From: Mactromeris polynyma
Lineage: Eukaryota; Mollusca; Bivalvia; Venerida; Mactridae
Direction of reading: 5' to 3'
Assembly (NCBI GenBank): GCA_032209605.1
Contig: JASFXZ010000004.1
Coordinates: forward strand, 33,514,401-33,578,400
Length of the DNA: 64,000 nt
Numbering within the stretch: the stretch's first letter is position 1; every line of letters begins with the position of its first letter. Both the position numbers and the translations under genes were made by a program. The notes below the pieces were generated by a model. It ran no database searches, had not been told where the DNA came from, and was given only the letters and a program-made list of their open reading frames with translations. Shown here piece after piece: positions 24,756 through 36,820 of this stretch.

Positions 24756-26514
24756 CTTTAGGTATAACAGCATTTATATACTTGATATATTTAAAGAAAT
24801 GTAAAAACATGGTACACACGTTTGTAGACTCATACAAATATGAATTACCTACATATAGAATATGGATCACTAACTTGTCAGCGGAAATAAGATAGTATTT
24901 AAAGCTATCTTCGCAAGATAAAGTATGACAAAGTCAGAAGTCATTAGTACACGAATCGATCATTGTTAATACGTACTAAAATTAAGTGAATGCTAAGCAA
25001 ATTAATAGAAACCTTATGATATGGTAAAATGTTTGTCAATGTATGGTTTCACGTAGATATTTATCACTACCAATAATTCTAGGGTCAATGAGGGTTCAAA
25101 AGTATTTGTTAACATCAGTGACTTGTACAGATGGCATTCATTGTATAAACTTAAACCTTCCTTAACATTATTAGTTCTAGCGAATAACAAATGAGCGCCG
25201 CTGTATGATTTCTAACCTCTTCTTTAAGTGACGTTATTTTCAGAAAACGTCACATGCAATGTCGCGATGTACTAACAGTAAGCAATATATGCCCCATATG
25301 GCAATATGAAAACGACGTAACCATATGGAGTAAATATACTGTTTCCTGCTGGCAAATAGTGACATCACATGTTGCGTTTTCTTGAAATAACTTTACTTAC
25401 AGAAGTGGTTGCCCATCCCATAGCAGCACTCAAATGGAAACAATGCCGTTACTTTACACGCTAGTATACGCAAAAAACAACACAATTTTAATAGTCGTAT
25501 GATGAACGCACTTGAGTAGAATGAACGCTGAATGCAAGATGATTATTTCAATTAAAACTGTATAAGATTTTTCGATCATTTGATCAAAGAACACGGCATC
25601 TCAAGTCTTGGAGGTTTTAAGAATACATTACGCTTTTGATTACCAACGTTTTACGAGTTGCTTGTAAAGGTGATCATGGTTCCTGGTATTTAAAATGCTT
25701 TTATATAATATTAATGAGCAAGGATGTTATTTGATCCATATACGGAACTATGATAATACTGTAATACGATGCATTTATCGTTAATTTAAGGTTGCGTTCA
25801 TGGATGATTTCTGACAATGGGGTTTGTTTCCTCAGAGAAAACAAATTAATTTCAATTTTCGACCAATGCACCACTTTGCATGATACATTTAATAACAGCA
25901 ATACAGGCGCGCGAATGCATGGTAAAATGATATTGCTTTCAGAGTGAGTCATATCCTCTATTGGGTTTTATGTTACTTCAATATTCGCTGTATTTTGATC
26001 TTCAGAAATATAAAGTATTCCACAAACTTGCAATTTGGAGATAAGTCATGCGTCTGAATACAATAATTAATATGGCTATACATCTATATCACGACATTAG
26101 TCAGAACGATCACTTTACGTGTAGCCTCGGTATTTGATTTATTATAATGAATATTATTGGAAACTACCAGACAAAGAATAAAGCATAGTTTGTCTATCCC
26201 TTAAGTTCAAACAAAAGCATCTCGAGAATAAAACTTGTTAAGATGAATGTCAGACAGGGTTGGAGTCAATTACATGGAATTATAATTGATTATACTTACT
26301 AGACATTATCTCTATTACAACATACATTAACAACGCAATTAATAGAAAAAAACTTAGTCTGGATTATAAAAAACATCTTACTACCTAAATTAGTATCACA
26401 AAAAAACGACTTGAACCATGTGTATAAGATATGATACCAATCGGCTCTACATTCAACGATTCTCGATTATTTTACTATTTGCATATCAGTGTTGCATAAA
26501 CCAATCAAACCACA
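24756..26514. other. AT-rich non-coding stretch
   Basis: No supported gene or element. The minus frame 25701-25952 has no recognisable domain. Confidence 0.4.
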
Positions 26515-26662
26515 ATACGTTAACCATTAAGCCAATTTCTCTTCAACCGAACAACGTTTGTAACCTTTACGCTGATTGATTATCCTTTTGTTAAGGGATA
26601 CGTAGTATTACCGAAATCCACTCAATTATCGAATTATATTTTCCGATACCGAAATTCACTTC
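26515..26662 (+). repeat. Dispersed repeat C, 5' part
   Basis: It matches 39415-39530. Shared landmarks are ACGTTAACCA..AAG.CAATTTCTC, CTTCAACCGAA, GTTTGTAACCT, AAGGG(A/T)ACGT and ACCGAAAT(T/C)CACT. The 3' part of the family (GTGACCA.CAATCGTAACA) is not adjacent here but occurs near 27505. Confidence 0.6.
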
Positions 26663-27088
26663 TAATACAACATCTGCACTATATATTGCTAAATTCGTGT
26701 TAGAATATTAACTATTATGTTGATTTAAATGTTCATACAAAAGTTCTAAGGAAGTATTGCATAATAAGAAAAATTAAAGACGTTTACATCTCAAGTGATT
26801 TCGGTAAGGTAACGTACTGTTTGATAATGCATATATGTGTGTTTACCAAATCTAAAAACATTAACTTAGTTATTGTCATGTATTTTGTCTTCCTACGCAA
26901 AGCAATGAGCTCTATAATTGAAATTATGTTATGTTTGCAAAGTAAACATTTTGATCACGATAGAGTCGTTATTCTTATCATTGCAAACATGACAATGACG
27001 TATGAAAACCAGATGAATATATTACTGTTTCCCTTAACAACTGCGTCAGAAAGTAGATCTATAGTATATTGCAAAGTTTATATAGTGA

Positions 27089-27340
27089 GTAGTGTTGTTA
27101 GTCAACCCCTTGGGAAAGTGTCCGGCGTTGGAATAAAGAAGATTCGAGGTTTTCTTTAACAGTCACGAATATTTGTATTGCTTTAAGCAAATAATTCGAC
27201 ATATCATAAGTTACTTAACTTAGTAGTGTTGTTAGTCAACCCCTCGGGAAATTACACGACATTGGAATTAATTACAAGCTAGGTTTTATGTACCTGACAC
27301 GAACATTGGTATTGTTTTTATCAGATAAAACGATATGTGA
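27089..27340 (+). repeat. Short tandem duplication, about 134-bp period
   Basis: AGTGTTGTTAGTCAACCCCT occurs at 27091 and again at 27225. Each copy is followed by (T/C)GGGAAA, then CGGCGTTGGAAT or CGACATTGGAAT, then a CACGAA.ATT.GTATTG block. The two copies have diverged substantially. The plus frame 26821-27159 runs into the first copy and is not supported as a gene. Confidence 0.65.
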
Positions 27341-27494
27341 CAAGTTTATTATAAACATGAATGTGTAATTTCACGACTGATACAATACATACTGATAAAC
27401 AATATTGGAACAGACTATACTGTCTATCACTAATCTCATTCGGAGTTATTTTGATGCAACCCCTTACGAATTCATCTCCCCTTATATGTATCGA

Positions 27495-27585
27495 AGTGAC
27501 TATAGTGTAGCATAATCGAGTGACCATCAATCGTAACATGTCGACATTCTTTTATGTTGAACACAACAAATCTTAACCTTCAGAT
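27495..27585 (+). repeat. Dispersed repeat C, 3' fragment
   Basis: GAGTGACCATCAATCGTAAC followed by TCGACATTCTTT and ACACAACAAATCTTAACCTT matches 39560-39617 and 51475-51540. Confidence 0.6.
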
Positions 27586-28689
27586 TTCAGCTGCTTTGCT
27601 TGCTTCAGATTCCGCTCTCCATCGTTTTTTTAAGATATTTATTGTATACTATTCAATCATTACGTGAATTATATGTTTATTAGCTCCTGTCTGCAATAAG
27701 ATAAAACTGGTTTCCCTTACAGTACACACTTATTATTTATGACGACACTTACATCATATTTAGATGGCAATACTATAACAATGATCATATTTGTGGTTTA
27801 AGCTTCAGGTATTTGTTAAGAACAGAACAAATTTAAAGATGTATCTGGCTCATCTGAACATAAAATGTTTGAATTGGCTTCATCCAGTATTGTTGTTACA
27901 TTGGCTAAAACATATCTGAAGAGAACCATTGCAATGAATCACCCATTGAAAATATATTTTTTTTACCATATTACATTTTTTTTAAATTTTATAATGTACA
28001 AAAAATCTTTCTTCAACGAATACAAATCAATACATTATGAGTTCATACTTTGTTGATGTTTTAACTATAAGAAATATATGTTCATGTTTGTTTCGGTAAA
28101 CAAATGAACAAACAATGAGCGTACTATTACTTTAATGTACAATATCATGATTTCTCTGGCTGATATATACGGCAAATTCTTCATCTGGGAAATTATCTGC
28201 AAAGCAGACGATTACTTTATATCAAGGACAACACACTTTTAGTATTGATAATGAAGTGTACTTAAAGGTTATTGAGCTTTAATTGACATTGTATGTTCAG
28301 ATGTCTCGTATTTAATTACATCTCAATTACATGTTATCGAGAGAACTGCCGATGACACATTGCATTCAATTGCATGTAACTTGTAATAAATTTCATATAC
28401 TCACAACCAAATTTTCAATTACCCCAAAACTGATGTCAAAACAAATTCACGATCAACAAATGTACAGATCAGAGAACAAGTTGCACAATATTGTTTGGGA
28501 GTAAATTCTAAATAATGCTTCAAGCACAAGTTACTCAATAATATGTTATGTTTACATAAATGTTACATGTGCAAAAAGTAATTTACTTATATAAATGTTA
28601 TAATGCATCATGGTGTTTGTACCTTGTACAGAGAGGATACCACTATTTCGATTTAGTGAAATATAGCCTTCTTCATCTCTTCTAGAACA
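27586..28689. other. AT-rich non-coding stretch
   Basis: No gene or recognisable element was seen. The 63-codon plus frame at 27865-28056 is a low-complexity AT-rich frame. Confidence 0.4.
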
Positions 28690-29099
28690 GTAAATGCGAT
28701 ATTATCTTACAAATTGATATTAAATGAATAAAGATGTTAAATTAGTCTCATTCTGTCTAAGAAGCCACCGATAAGATATATTGAGACATATACTATTCAT
28801 AATGTTGAAAATAATGTGAACTTTTTGCAGACTTTATCTTTGTTGCTATATCTTGGTTGATAACTCTGATCCCATGATTTTATTCACGGAAACGTTAGCA
28901 AGAAATATGTCGATCGATAAATCTTCGTTATTTTCTTCCAAAGAATCCTTGCAAATTTTTGCTATGATTAATTGATTTGTTTCATGTTAGCTTATATCTT
29001 CGCCGTGGAATCTAATGATTTTTAACGGATCGTGTATTATACGAAGTACTCACAGTCTTTTAGAAAAACCGACAACAATATCATTAAACTATATAGAAA

Positions 29100-29520
29100 T
29101 ATGTTCACAGGTCACAGTTGCCGCCAATGTGCTCAGCCAAGGGGCGTCAAGGCCCATAACTCTAATTCCCCTTGATGGAGAGGGACGTGAGATCCCAGGC
29201 ACACAACTAAACATGTTGTTGTATATTCCTTTAAATACTGTATAGCCGACAGTTAATGATATATGAACGACACAAGTATTGTTGGACGGACGGACGGACG
29301 GACGAACTAACATTTATTAAGTGATTTTTTCCTTCCTTAAAAAAAAGACCCTTAAAGCAGGTGATTTTATGTGGATTTCATATAGAAAGCAGAACACAAA
29401 AGCCCCTAACCCTAATGTCAGTAAACCCGTTATGCCTAAAATGTTTGCCCGGACGGACTGACGAACGGACAATGGTTTAACATTGGTGTCCCCCACAAGT
29501 GTTTGGGGCACAAACAATGT
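29100..29520. repeat. Inserted block with a (GGAC)n microsatellite
   Basis: It contains five to six GGAC units at 29284-29307 and a second imperfect run near 29452-29470. It is somewhat richer in GC than its flanks and is absent from the paralogous position near 6980. It is probably a fragment of an interspersed element. The short overlapping frames on both strands at 29015-29517 are not supported as genes. Confidence 0.5.
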
Positions 29521-30260
29521 GATAATTCAGTGTGAATTGGATTATTCAATGCAATTGTTAAATCTTAGTCAGCCCGTTTACGTCATGAAGGATCATCGTT
29601 GTATCTAAACTGTAATCAAATATCAAAACACAATATGCGTGGACAACAACAAAACTATGATAACAGTTATATTGAATCAGTAATCTATTAAAACCAAAAT
29701 GATGATAAGCCATTAAGTGTGTGTTTAGCTTTACCGGTCGCTGAGTCGAAAAGGGTCTGCTTTGCTTACGTAGCTTCCGACACGAAACTTAATAATTTGT
29801 CAGATGTTGTAAGTAATTTCGGGGGCATACACATAGCTGATAGTATCGTTATGTTACTGAACGTGTGCGTTGGTTAAAATGAAAATGATACGTTCGGATG
29901 CCAGGCATACAATGACCTCACGGCAATAACTTAACATCATCTAGACTAATTTATTCTGCCCTTTAGATATTTCCAGATTGGTCTATGACTATCTCGAGAG
30001 GATGAATATTACATTTTACAATTTGAGATATTAATAAAGGAAAATCAAAGAAAACTCATTACAAAATATCATAATTATGCATAAAATGGAATTGTGATTT
30101 ATGACTGATATATGGATATTGGCATTGGTAGAAGCGAGTGCTTACAATAATAGAGACATAAAAACGACATGAATCTCCCAAACAGGCTGTAGTTGTAATT
30201 TACCCAGTATCTAGCTTATTCGCTCTATTAGTAGTATGGTGTACATGTATATCAAATATA

Positions 30261-32148
30261 CAGTAAAACTTCGAAACCTCGAACAGTTTTGGCTCGAACA
30301 CAGTAGATACCTCGAACAGGTTCTTAAGTCCCGGCGAAACCCCTTCTTATTTCATATTATCTAACAGTAGATCACTCGAACAGAGATAGGTCGAACACTC
30401 AAACAGGAGTTGGGGTCCCTAGCTATCATTTCATTCATTGTTCACTATAGCTAGGTCGAACAATACAATAATTCACACCTTTCAATGACCGCTTAATATA
30501 CTAGTATACACATGTTATTCGCACTTCGTGATAATTACTTGCCAGTTGTACATGTGGAAACTCCCTAATCCGAACACCCCTCGGACAAACTTTAAAGGTC
30601 GGATTAGAGGAGAGTCCGGACTGGAGAGAATTCCTCCATTGAATGTCCGTAGGCAAGACATTCTTTCAGTAATTTGAATATGATCGCTAGAGCAAAGACC
30701 TAAATACCATTTGGCTAGAGGTTGTTTGCGTTATCGCGATGTAATATATAATGTCTGAATGCATTCTTTTATTTGACTTTGCAGACTAATTTAAGCTACA
30801 AATTGTATATAAACTTGAAAATTCAATTTATAGACCAAAATCATAAGTTATAAGAGACCAACATATTTATGCAACTTTCATAAGAGGAAGATTTGCAATG
30901 CGATATGCAAAATACATGATGTGTGAAATATTGGTTGATATTTGAATTCTTCCATAAATTATGTAAATTATCATTATAATGTGTTTATTCGTTATAGAAA
31001 TGCAGGAAATTCGATTCTTCATGATATGAATCGCTGTAGACGCCTCTCGTTTATCTAAAACTGTATGAAAGCATTGAATATAATTAACGTAATATTTTGA
31101 CCGATAGTTCATTCTTAAATAGATGTAGAAATTACAACAAAATTACACTGTGCAGAAAATGTATAAGATATTTTATCTTTTAGAATTTTATAAAAAAAAA
31201 ATGATAATTTCACTGCACAAGGTGGATATATGAATCTCAAGCAAGTATTTCAATGAATCATTTTACAGTCAAATGATTTTAAACATAGCTGAAATTAAGT
31301 ATGGGTATTTTGCGACATTATACCGTCCATAAAACCTGACAAGCTATGCACTTAGTACGATGTATTATCAAAACACCATACCTGAAAACTATGCACCATA
31401 GCTTCATTTCAAAAGATTTTTCGTAGAGGAAAAAAATAATCTAGGGTAAACTTTTTGAATTGTGATTTGTGTACCTAATGGGCCCTTTTCTGCGCTCACA
31501 TCCAATGTTTTCCAATTGTTTACAAAATAAGTACATCTCGTACCCGGTCTTACCTTGTTTCCATCAAAACTTAATGCATACGATGATAACGTCTAATGGT
31601 ATGTATTCATAGAGACAATTCAATTATTATGCCTTCTCTCAATTCTCAGTCATTATACGATCTGACGTATTTTTGCGGAAAATTATCGTCCGGTTTTGGG
31701 AGATTTATTTTACCTCTAAAATAACAATCCGGACAGAAAAATTCGTTCGGATTCAGGAGTAGGGAGGATCCGGACTGTGGTTTTTTTATATGTCGTATTG
31801 GAGGAACTAAACCAAGAAAATTGTCAGGTTGCAGGAAGTTTCCGGATCGGTGAGTTTCCGGATTAGGGAGTTTCCACTGTACATGTATTATGTGACAGAC
31901 ATTTCATGCGTATAAGAATAAACGAGAGAGAATAAGGTGCCACAGGGAATCATTTTTGCTTTCCTTTCATTTTTTTTTCATTTTTTTATTATGAATAATG
32001 CTGCGACTATTGATCGACGTGCATTCAGTATGAAAACCGGCGACTGTCAATTAGGAAATATACGCGTATACCGTAGATGCCTCAAACAGTAGATGGCTCG
32101 AACTAATTGCTAGGTCCGACGGCAGTTCGAGGTTTCGAAGTTTTACTG
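30261..32148. mobile_element. Tigger/pogo-like non-autonomous element (outer)
   Basis: The termini form a perfect inverted repeat of 24 bp beginning CAGTAAAACTTCGAAACCTC. It is flanked by TA on both sides (30259-30260 and 32149-32150), the target preferred by Tc1/mariner-type elements. Subterminal sequence contains repeated CTCGAACA and GTAGAT.ACTCGAACAG motifs. No transposase frame is present. A second element sits inside it at 30551-31879, so the outer element itself is about 0.56 kb. Confidence 0.75.
30551..31879. mobile_element. Tigger/pogo-like non-autonomous element (inner, nested)
   Basis: The left end reads CATGTGGAAACTCCCTAATC and the right end, on the other strand, CAGTGGAAACTCCCTAATCC, each next to TA. 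Further in, TCCGGA-type motifs recur (30600-30625 and 31690-31870). The minus frame 30867-31112 has no transposase motif such as a DDE signature. The sequence lies wholly within the outer element, so it inserted later. The left terminus has one extra base. Confidence 0.7.
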
Positions 32149-33200
32149 TACTTGAATAAGAACAAAATGTTACAATATATATACCAGTCGGCCATATTCA
32201 TCAAACAATGTTAGCCTGTTTTCCTTTGTAAACACAATTAATGTGATGTTCCGAGTTATCTTGAAATATGTGGATTATGATAATGTTATTTTTATGTTAT
32301 TCCCACGACGTCGTACAGTTTGGTCTGCCGAGAAACAATTCAGAGCTGATCGGATATGTTGGTGTCTTGGTAACATAACATGTACATGTGTACATGGGGG
32401 ATACTAGTGAATATAGCCCCCAACCACAATACATTATACACAAATTAACAAAAAATAATATTGCTACTGATACCTGTATGTTTCAATAAAACACAAATTG
32501 AAACTAAAAACTCGCCAATGATATTTACAAAAGAAGTTATAAATGTTAATCAACATTAGATGATTTAGATCAATGTGTGGAGACGTGTTCGATTTGCAAT
32601 TCATTATAAAGACACATGGTATTATGAAGGCATTAAACGAATTTGATGAGAATTCCGTGCATAGGATTTCAAAGAATTGACAACGTACAGTGAACTCTTG
32701 TTCCGGAGCAGAAAGATAAATGTCAGATTGTGTATCTAAAATTTCCCACGGAATGAACATGTTTTGCACAATGTGCGTTTAGTATTGAACTTGTTTTATT
32801 TATTCTCAAATAACGTCATTGAAATATAATTGCAAAAAAAACAGCCCACAACGACTGAGTATGTTCCATGATAACATATTCCCCGTATTTCATTTTGAGG
32901 AAGTAAATCAACGTATAGTTTTCATTCAGAATCAGACAGTTTAACACAATATGAAAGAACTAATTTTCATATTTCGTGATAGATTAATCAGCTTGTACGT
33001 CCAAGAATACTGTAATGGATGGGATTATGCCTGATCCCGATCATATTGCTGACATTTGTCATATTCTCTCATGAATGTTAGCCGTAAATCGTCTGATAGA
33101 GGAGTGCCATGGAAAACATACATCAACTATCATTGTACTCGAGGGTCTAGCTCACGACTGCCTGCGATTCTATCTGAACATTTTTACTGAAATACAATGC

Positions 33201-35039
33201 GTTTTTCTGAAGAATTGTGTGTTTCATAATATTCTAACACACAATGATGAGTTGATCAATAGCACGTTTAGAATAAGTTAACCACCTTACATAAAATTAA
33301 AAGACAAACAAACAACATAATTTCAGGTATGAATGGTTTCATTAAAATAGTTTAAACAATAATCAACGATATGTAAAATAATGGAAAGTTATGAATTTGT
33401 TTCACATTCGATCTAATATATATAATTTTAAACTACTATATATGACTTTAAATACTAAAGTTGTATATAATATAATGTTTTAAACCGACAACAAGTCATC
33501 AATGCATACAATTTGAGTATTCATTAGTTTAACTTTCCAGCCTTGGAACTTTCAGTACAAATATGTTTTTGTACTTACGGCATGTCAACCACACACGTTA
33601 CTATCATTTCGCCAAACTTTCCAACATCTACATAAACTTTGACTTGCAAGTTGGTATAAACTACTCTAAATGACAGACATCTAACTGCACAAGACGCTAC
33701 ATTATCATAAGTTCATAAATCATTGAAGATGAGAAAATATGCACTTGTTCCAAGAAATTGTAGACATTTACCATGTGTTTGGTACGACGTGTCTGTTCCG
33801 CATGTAATGACAACTTTACGCTGTCTGTTTCAGTAATGGATGACTTCAAATATCCAAAGAATAGCAGACTGTATGAATATAACATATTATATACTTGCGC
33901 AAGCTGTATCCCATAGTTTTCATGAACTGACGTTTTGATTCATCGCTTGGATTTTATTCGTGGCACACTTGAAAACACATTTTTAGTAACAATAATTCTG
34001 TAGAGTCTGTGATAAATCTTTTACCTACAGGATGTTCGTTATCGAGATTGTTGGGTTTCAGTTTATCAAAACACATAATGCCAGACTTATATATGAACTA
34101 TTAGGTGTGCAAATTGGTATGTGCTGGAATTTGATAACGATGATGATGAACATAATACAATAAAATATTGTTGATGTAAAAAATAAGAGTGATGTTGTTT
34201 CCCGGATATATGCACTTAATGGCAATATATTCCTACTGCAATTCGACCACGTGTTAAAAATTAATTTATCAACTTCCCAAGGAAGAGTAGTTTTGAGGTA
34301 ATTAGAAATCAGGGAAAATATTGTCTTGGTTACAGATAGAACACAATTAACAGTGAAAACGATGTATCAGACATCACGCATCGATGGAATGATGACTTGT
34401 GAACCTGCGTTGTTTCTCAATATGTCAAATTAATGATTGTATATATATAATTCAATTCCGTGTTGTTATTAGCAGATGTTTCGTATAATTGCCTGTTTTC
34501 TAGATTTACATAGCAATAGTTTCAAGAAATGCACAATTGATAAACATCGGTAGATATTCAGACTTCAACGTTTTTGTTCTTACCTCGGCAACAAACTAGA
34601 ATTTGGACAGTATTAAAAAGTGTTTAGTAATGAAATTAATCAGTCAATCAATACACAAAAAAACCCTAAAAGAATCTCTAAGGAATGCTGAAATGAGGAA
34701 AGTTTAGTAATCTAAGCATAACATGTGATAACATTTACAGAAGGTTAATCACCTCATTGTCGCTAGATGATCGACACAAAGATATATCAAACACGTATAC
34801 TATGTCAACTGGCGGCTGAACAGAAGGCTGAAGATAATTAAATAAAACCAACAAGAGCTACTAATTCCTTATCGTGTCAGTATTCTAAGCCATTTTATAG
34901 TTTCATTAAGGTTTTATCATATACAACATTATATCAAGATGTTAAGAAAAGTTTACCTATTTTAATGAATAAACCCTGAATCTGATTTTCGGTTTCGTCT
35001 GAAATGAATAAGACTGCAACATACCATCCATATCAGTAA
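33201..35039. other. Non-coding stretch, weakly similar to the spacer between M and R in the tandem units
   Basis: Isolated matches to 4380-5760 occur in the same order: ACAAACAACATAATT near 33308, and GA.AATATGCACTTGTTC near 33730 against 5550. The distance from the end of M to R is about 1.84 kb in both places. This suggests an old copy of the whole cycle. No gene was supported here. Confidence 0.35.
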
Positions 35040-35330
35040 AAGAGAGCATAAGCTGCTACAGGGAACTTCAAATACATAAATAAATGCCTCCATATACATA
35101 CCTTCCGAAAAACAACAGTCCATAACACATTTTGGGCCCGTTTCATAGACGATCTTAAGACGTATCGTAACGTAACTTCTGTCTTACGTTAGCGTAGCTA
35201 CGAAAACTCGTTTCATGAATATTATCTTAACGAAGATTATCGTAGATTTTGTCGTAAAAACGGGCCCCAGGCATTTGAGGTGTTGCAAGGGCAAATGCGC
35301 AAGGGAACAGTGACACAATGAACGGCTTAA
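35040..35330 (+). repeat. Dispersed repeat R, interrupted copy
   Basis: AAAGAGAGCATAAGCTGCTA, CAGGGAACTTCAAATAC and ACAACAGTCCATAAC on the left, and CAGGCATTTGAGGTGTTGCA on the right, are in R order. The element at 35134-35267 separates the two halves. Confidence 0.7.
35134..35267. mobile_element. Foldback MITE, about 134 bp, inserted in R
   Basis: The left end GGGCCCGTTTCATAGACGAT and the right end ...AAAAACGGGCCCC form a terminal inverted repeat of about 10 bp, with further complementarity inside (CTTAAGACG and CGTTAAGATAA type motifs). It has no coding capacity. The uninterrupted R copies near 6200 and 23635 show the empty site around CATCAGGCA(T/C)TTGAGG. A clear target duplication was not identified. 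Confidence 0.65.
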
Positions 35331-36620
35331 AAGTTAAATTGTATGGGATGAAATTGGTAATTAACATTGTTGTCAACTTTGCAATTAATACAAACGTAAT
35401 TGCGTATTTCATTGCGAAGCCTGTTGAATTGATTCATATGCTAAACAATTGTTTTTTACACTATATTATATTCATATTCTCGCAGATACCCAACACGTTT
35501 CGGTAATGGCCAACACCGCAAGAACACTATGTGACCTGTCTGAGGTATCCATTTGGGCGTAGGAAGTGTATGAAGCAATTTGTGGAACGACTCTTTTGCA
35601 TTTGAGTTGCATTTTACAAACAGTTTAGTCTATCACTATAACTTCAAAAAGTATGTCTCAATCAGAGACATGTTCAATGTTGATTGTATGTAATATTTGT
35701 ATCATTTCTTCCCAAAATCTCTAATTGATACTGATAAGGCGAACTAATGTAAGTATATCTTAAAACACACACAGAAACACACAAACTATTATGCAAAACT
35801 TTTAAGTATAGTACAAGTGGTTGTTTTACAATGTTAGCTACCCAGCGGAGCAGTCGGGTCATTTGACCGCTGTACATGTATAGTATTCACAAAATGTCGA
35901 TATGTATAGAATGATTAGATGTTGTACATAATATTTCGTTATATCTGAATAGATGCTAACTGCAATTCATTTGTAACAAAAGAATAGTTACTTAGTTAAA
36001 CGAATAAAGATCGAATTAATAATCAGAAGCTATAAATGGGATCAATACAATGCTTAGAAGATCCCATTTTATGTAATTTTAACATATTTATCATCCCAGC
36101 TTCTAGAATAATTGTGCTCGTAAATATCTTAGTTTATCTGCTATAAAAGTCAATGAAAAGTGTCTGAGATAGAAATACCACGTAAGATAAATGTCGCTGA
36201 ACGTGAAATTATAAGATGAAATGCAATAACTTGTCTTGCCCATTACAATTATATAAATTGAGATCATACCTAACAGCTTGGTTCAATACCTATGATTGAT
36301 GTTATTAAATTACTTTCGACAACTATTCGTAATACTATTGGAGAGTTCAGACAATTGTTCCAAGATAGTTCAAGTTTAGTTCTTTTGATTTAATGCATCG
36401 CAATATGTAATGAGTGTATGCCATGACGTATAACTAGTATCTTATATACTGTACTGCACAACATATCTGTCTTGAGCCTAAATAATTTATACAAATGTTG
36501 ATACACATCCCGACAGATTGGAAATAAATCCTAAGGAGTTGCTTTAAAATTGATATGAGCTTCATTAAAATTGTGTTAATGCTGTAGAATATATAGTTTG
36601 AAGAACTATAATAGTAGAAT
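35331..36620. other. AT-rich non-coding stretch
   Basis: No gene or element was supported. Short frames on both strands (35227-35506, 35674-35877, 36434-36652) have no domain character. Confidence 0.4.
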
Positions 36621-36624
36621 GAAT

Positions 36625-36820
36625 GGGCCCATTGTCTCAATACGCCAACCAAACCAGTTGTTCTGTGGAAGAGCTTTCGCCCGGAATGAGGGAGGAAGCG
36701 GGTTTGAGCCTCTGTCGTGACTCACAAAGTCCTTCAAGTAGTACTGGTAGATACTTCACCAACACTCGGATTGTTTGCCCTTTTGTAGAACTGGGACTGG
36801 TTCGTCACGTGTAACTCTTA
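36625..36820 (+). mobile_element. tRNA-derived SINE fragment, second type
   Basis: An A-box-like GTGGAAGAGCTTTCGCCC and a B-box-like GGGTTTGAGCCTC at 36699-36711 are followed by GTCGTGACTCACAAAGTCCT, GTACTGGTAGATACTTCACC, AACACTCGG and GAACTGGGACTGGTTCG. The order resembles tRNA-headed SINEs I associate with bivalves, whose body has the form GTGACTCA.AAAGACTT...GTACTGG...AACTGGGACTGGT. The match is from memory of the family layout and needs a library search. Confidence 0.5.

Larger units (their letters stand above)
28690..33200 (+). repeat. Diverged paralogue of module M, carrying later insertions
   Basis: This region follows the order of 6640-8354 plus 20915-21930. 28700-28820 matches the GATATTAATGAATA and GATATATGGAGACATA area. 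28960-29060 matches the TCATATCAACTTATATCTGA area. 29930-30130 matches the TCTCGAGAG..CGAATAT and GATATACAAATATTGGCATGG area. 32310-33170 matches the later part. Two insertions interrupt it: a (GGAC)n-bearing block of about 0.42 kb and Tigger-like DNA of about 1.9 kb. Removing them leaves about 2.2 kb, close to the 2.3 kb of the other copy without its minisatellite. No open frame is conserved. Confidence 0.6.

Noticed and set aside
30867..31112. Possible transposase fragment within the inner Tigger-like element
   Set aside because: It has no DDE, helix-turn-helix or CENP-B-like pattern in the 81 codons.
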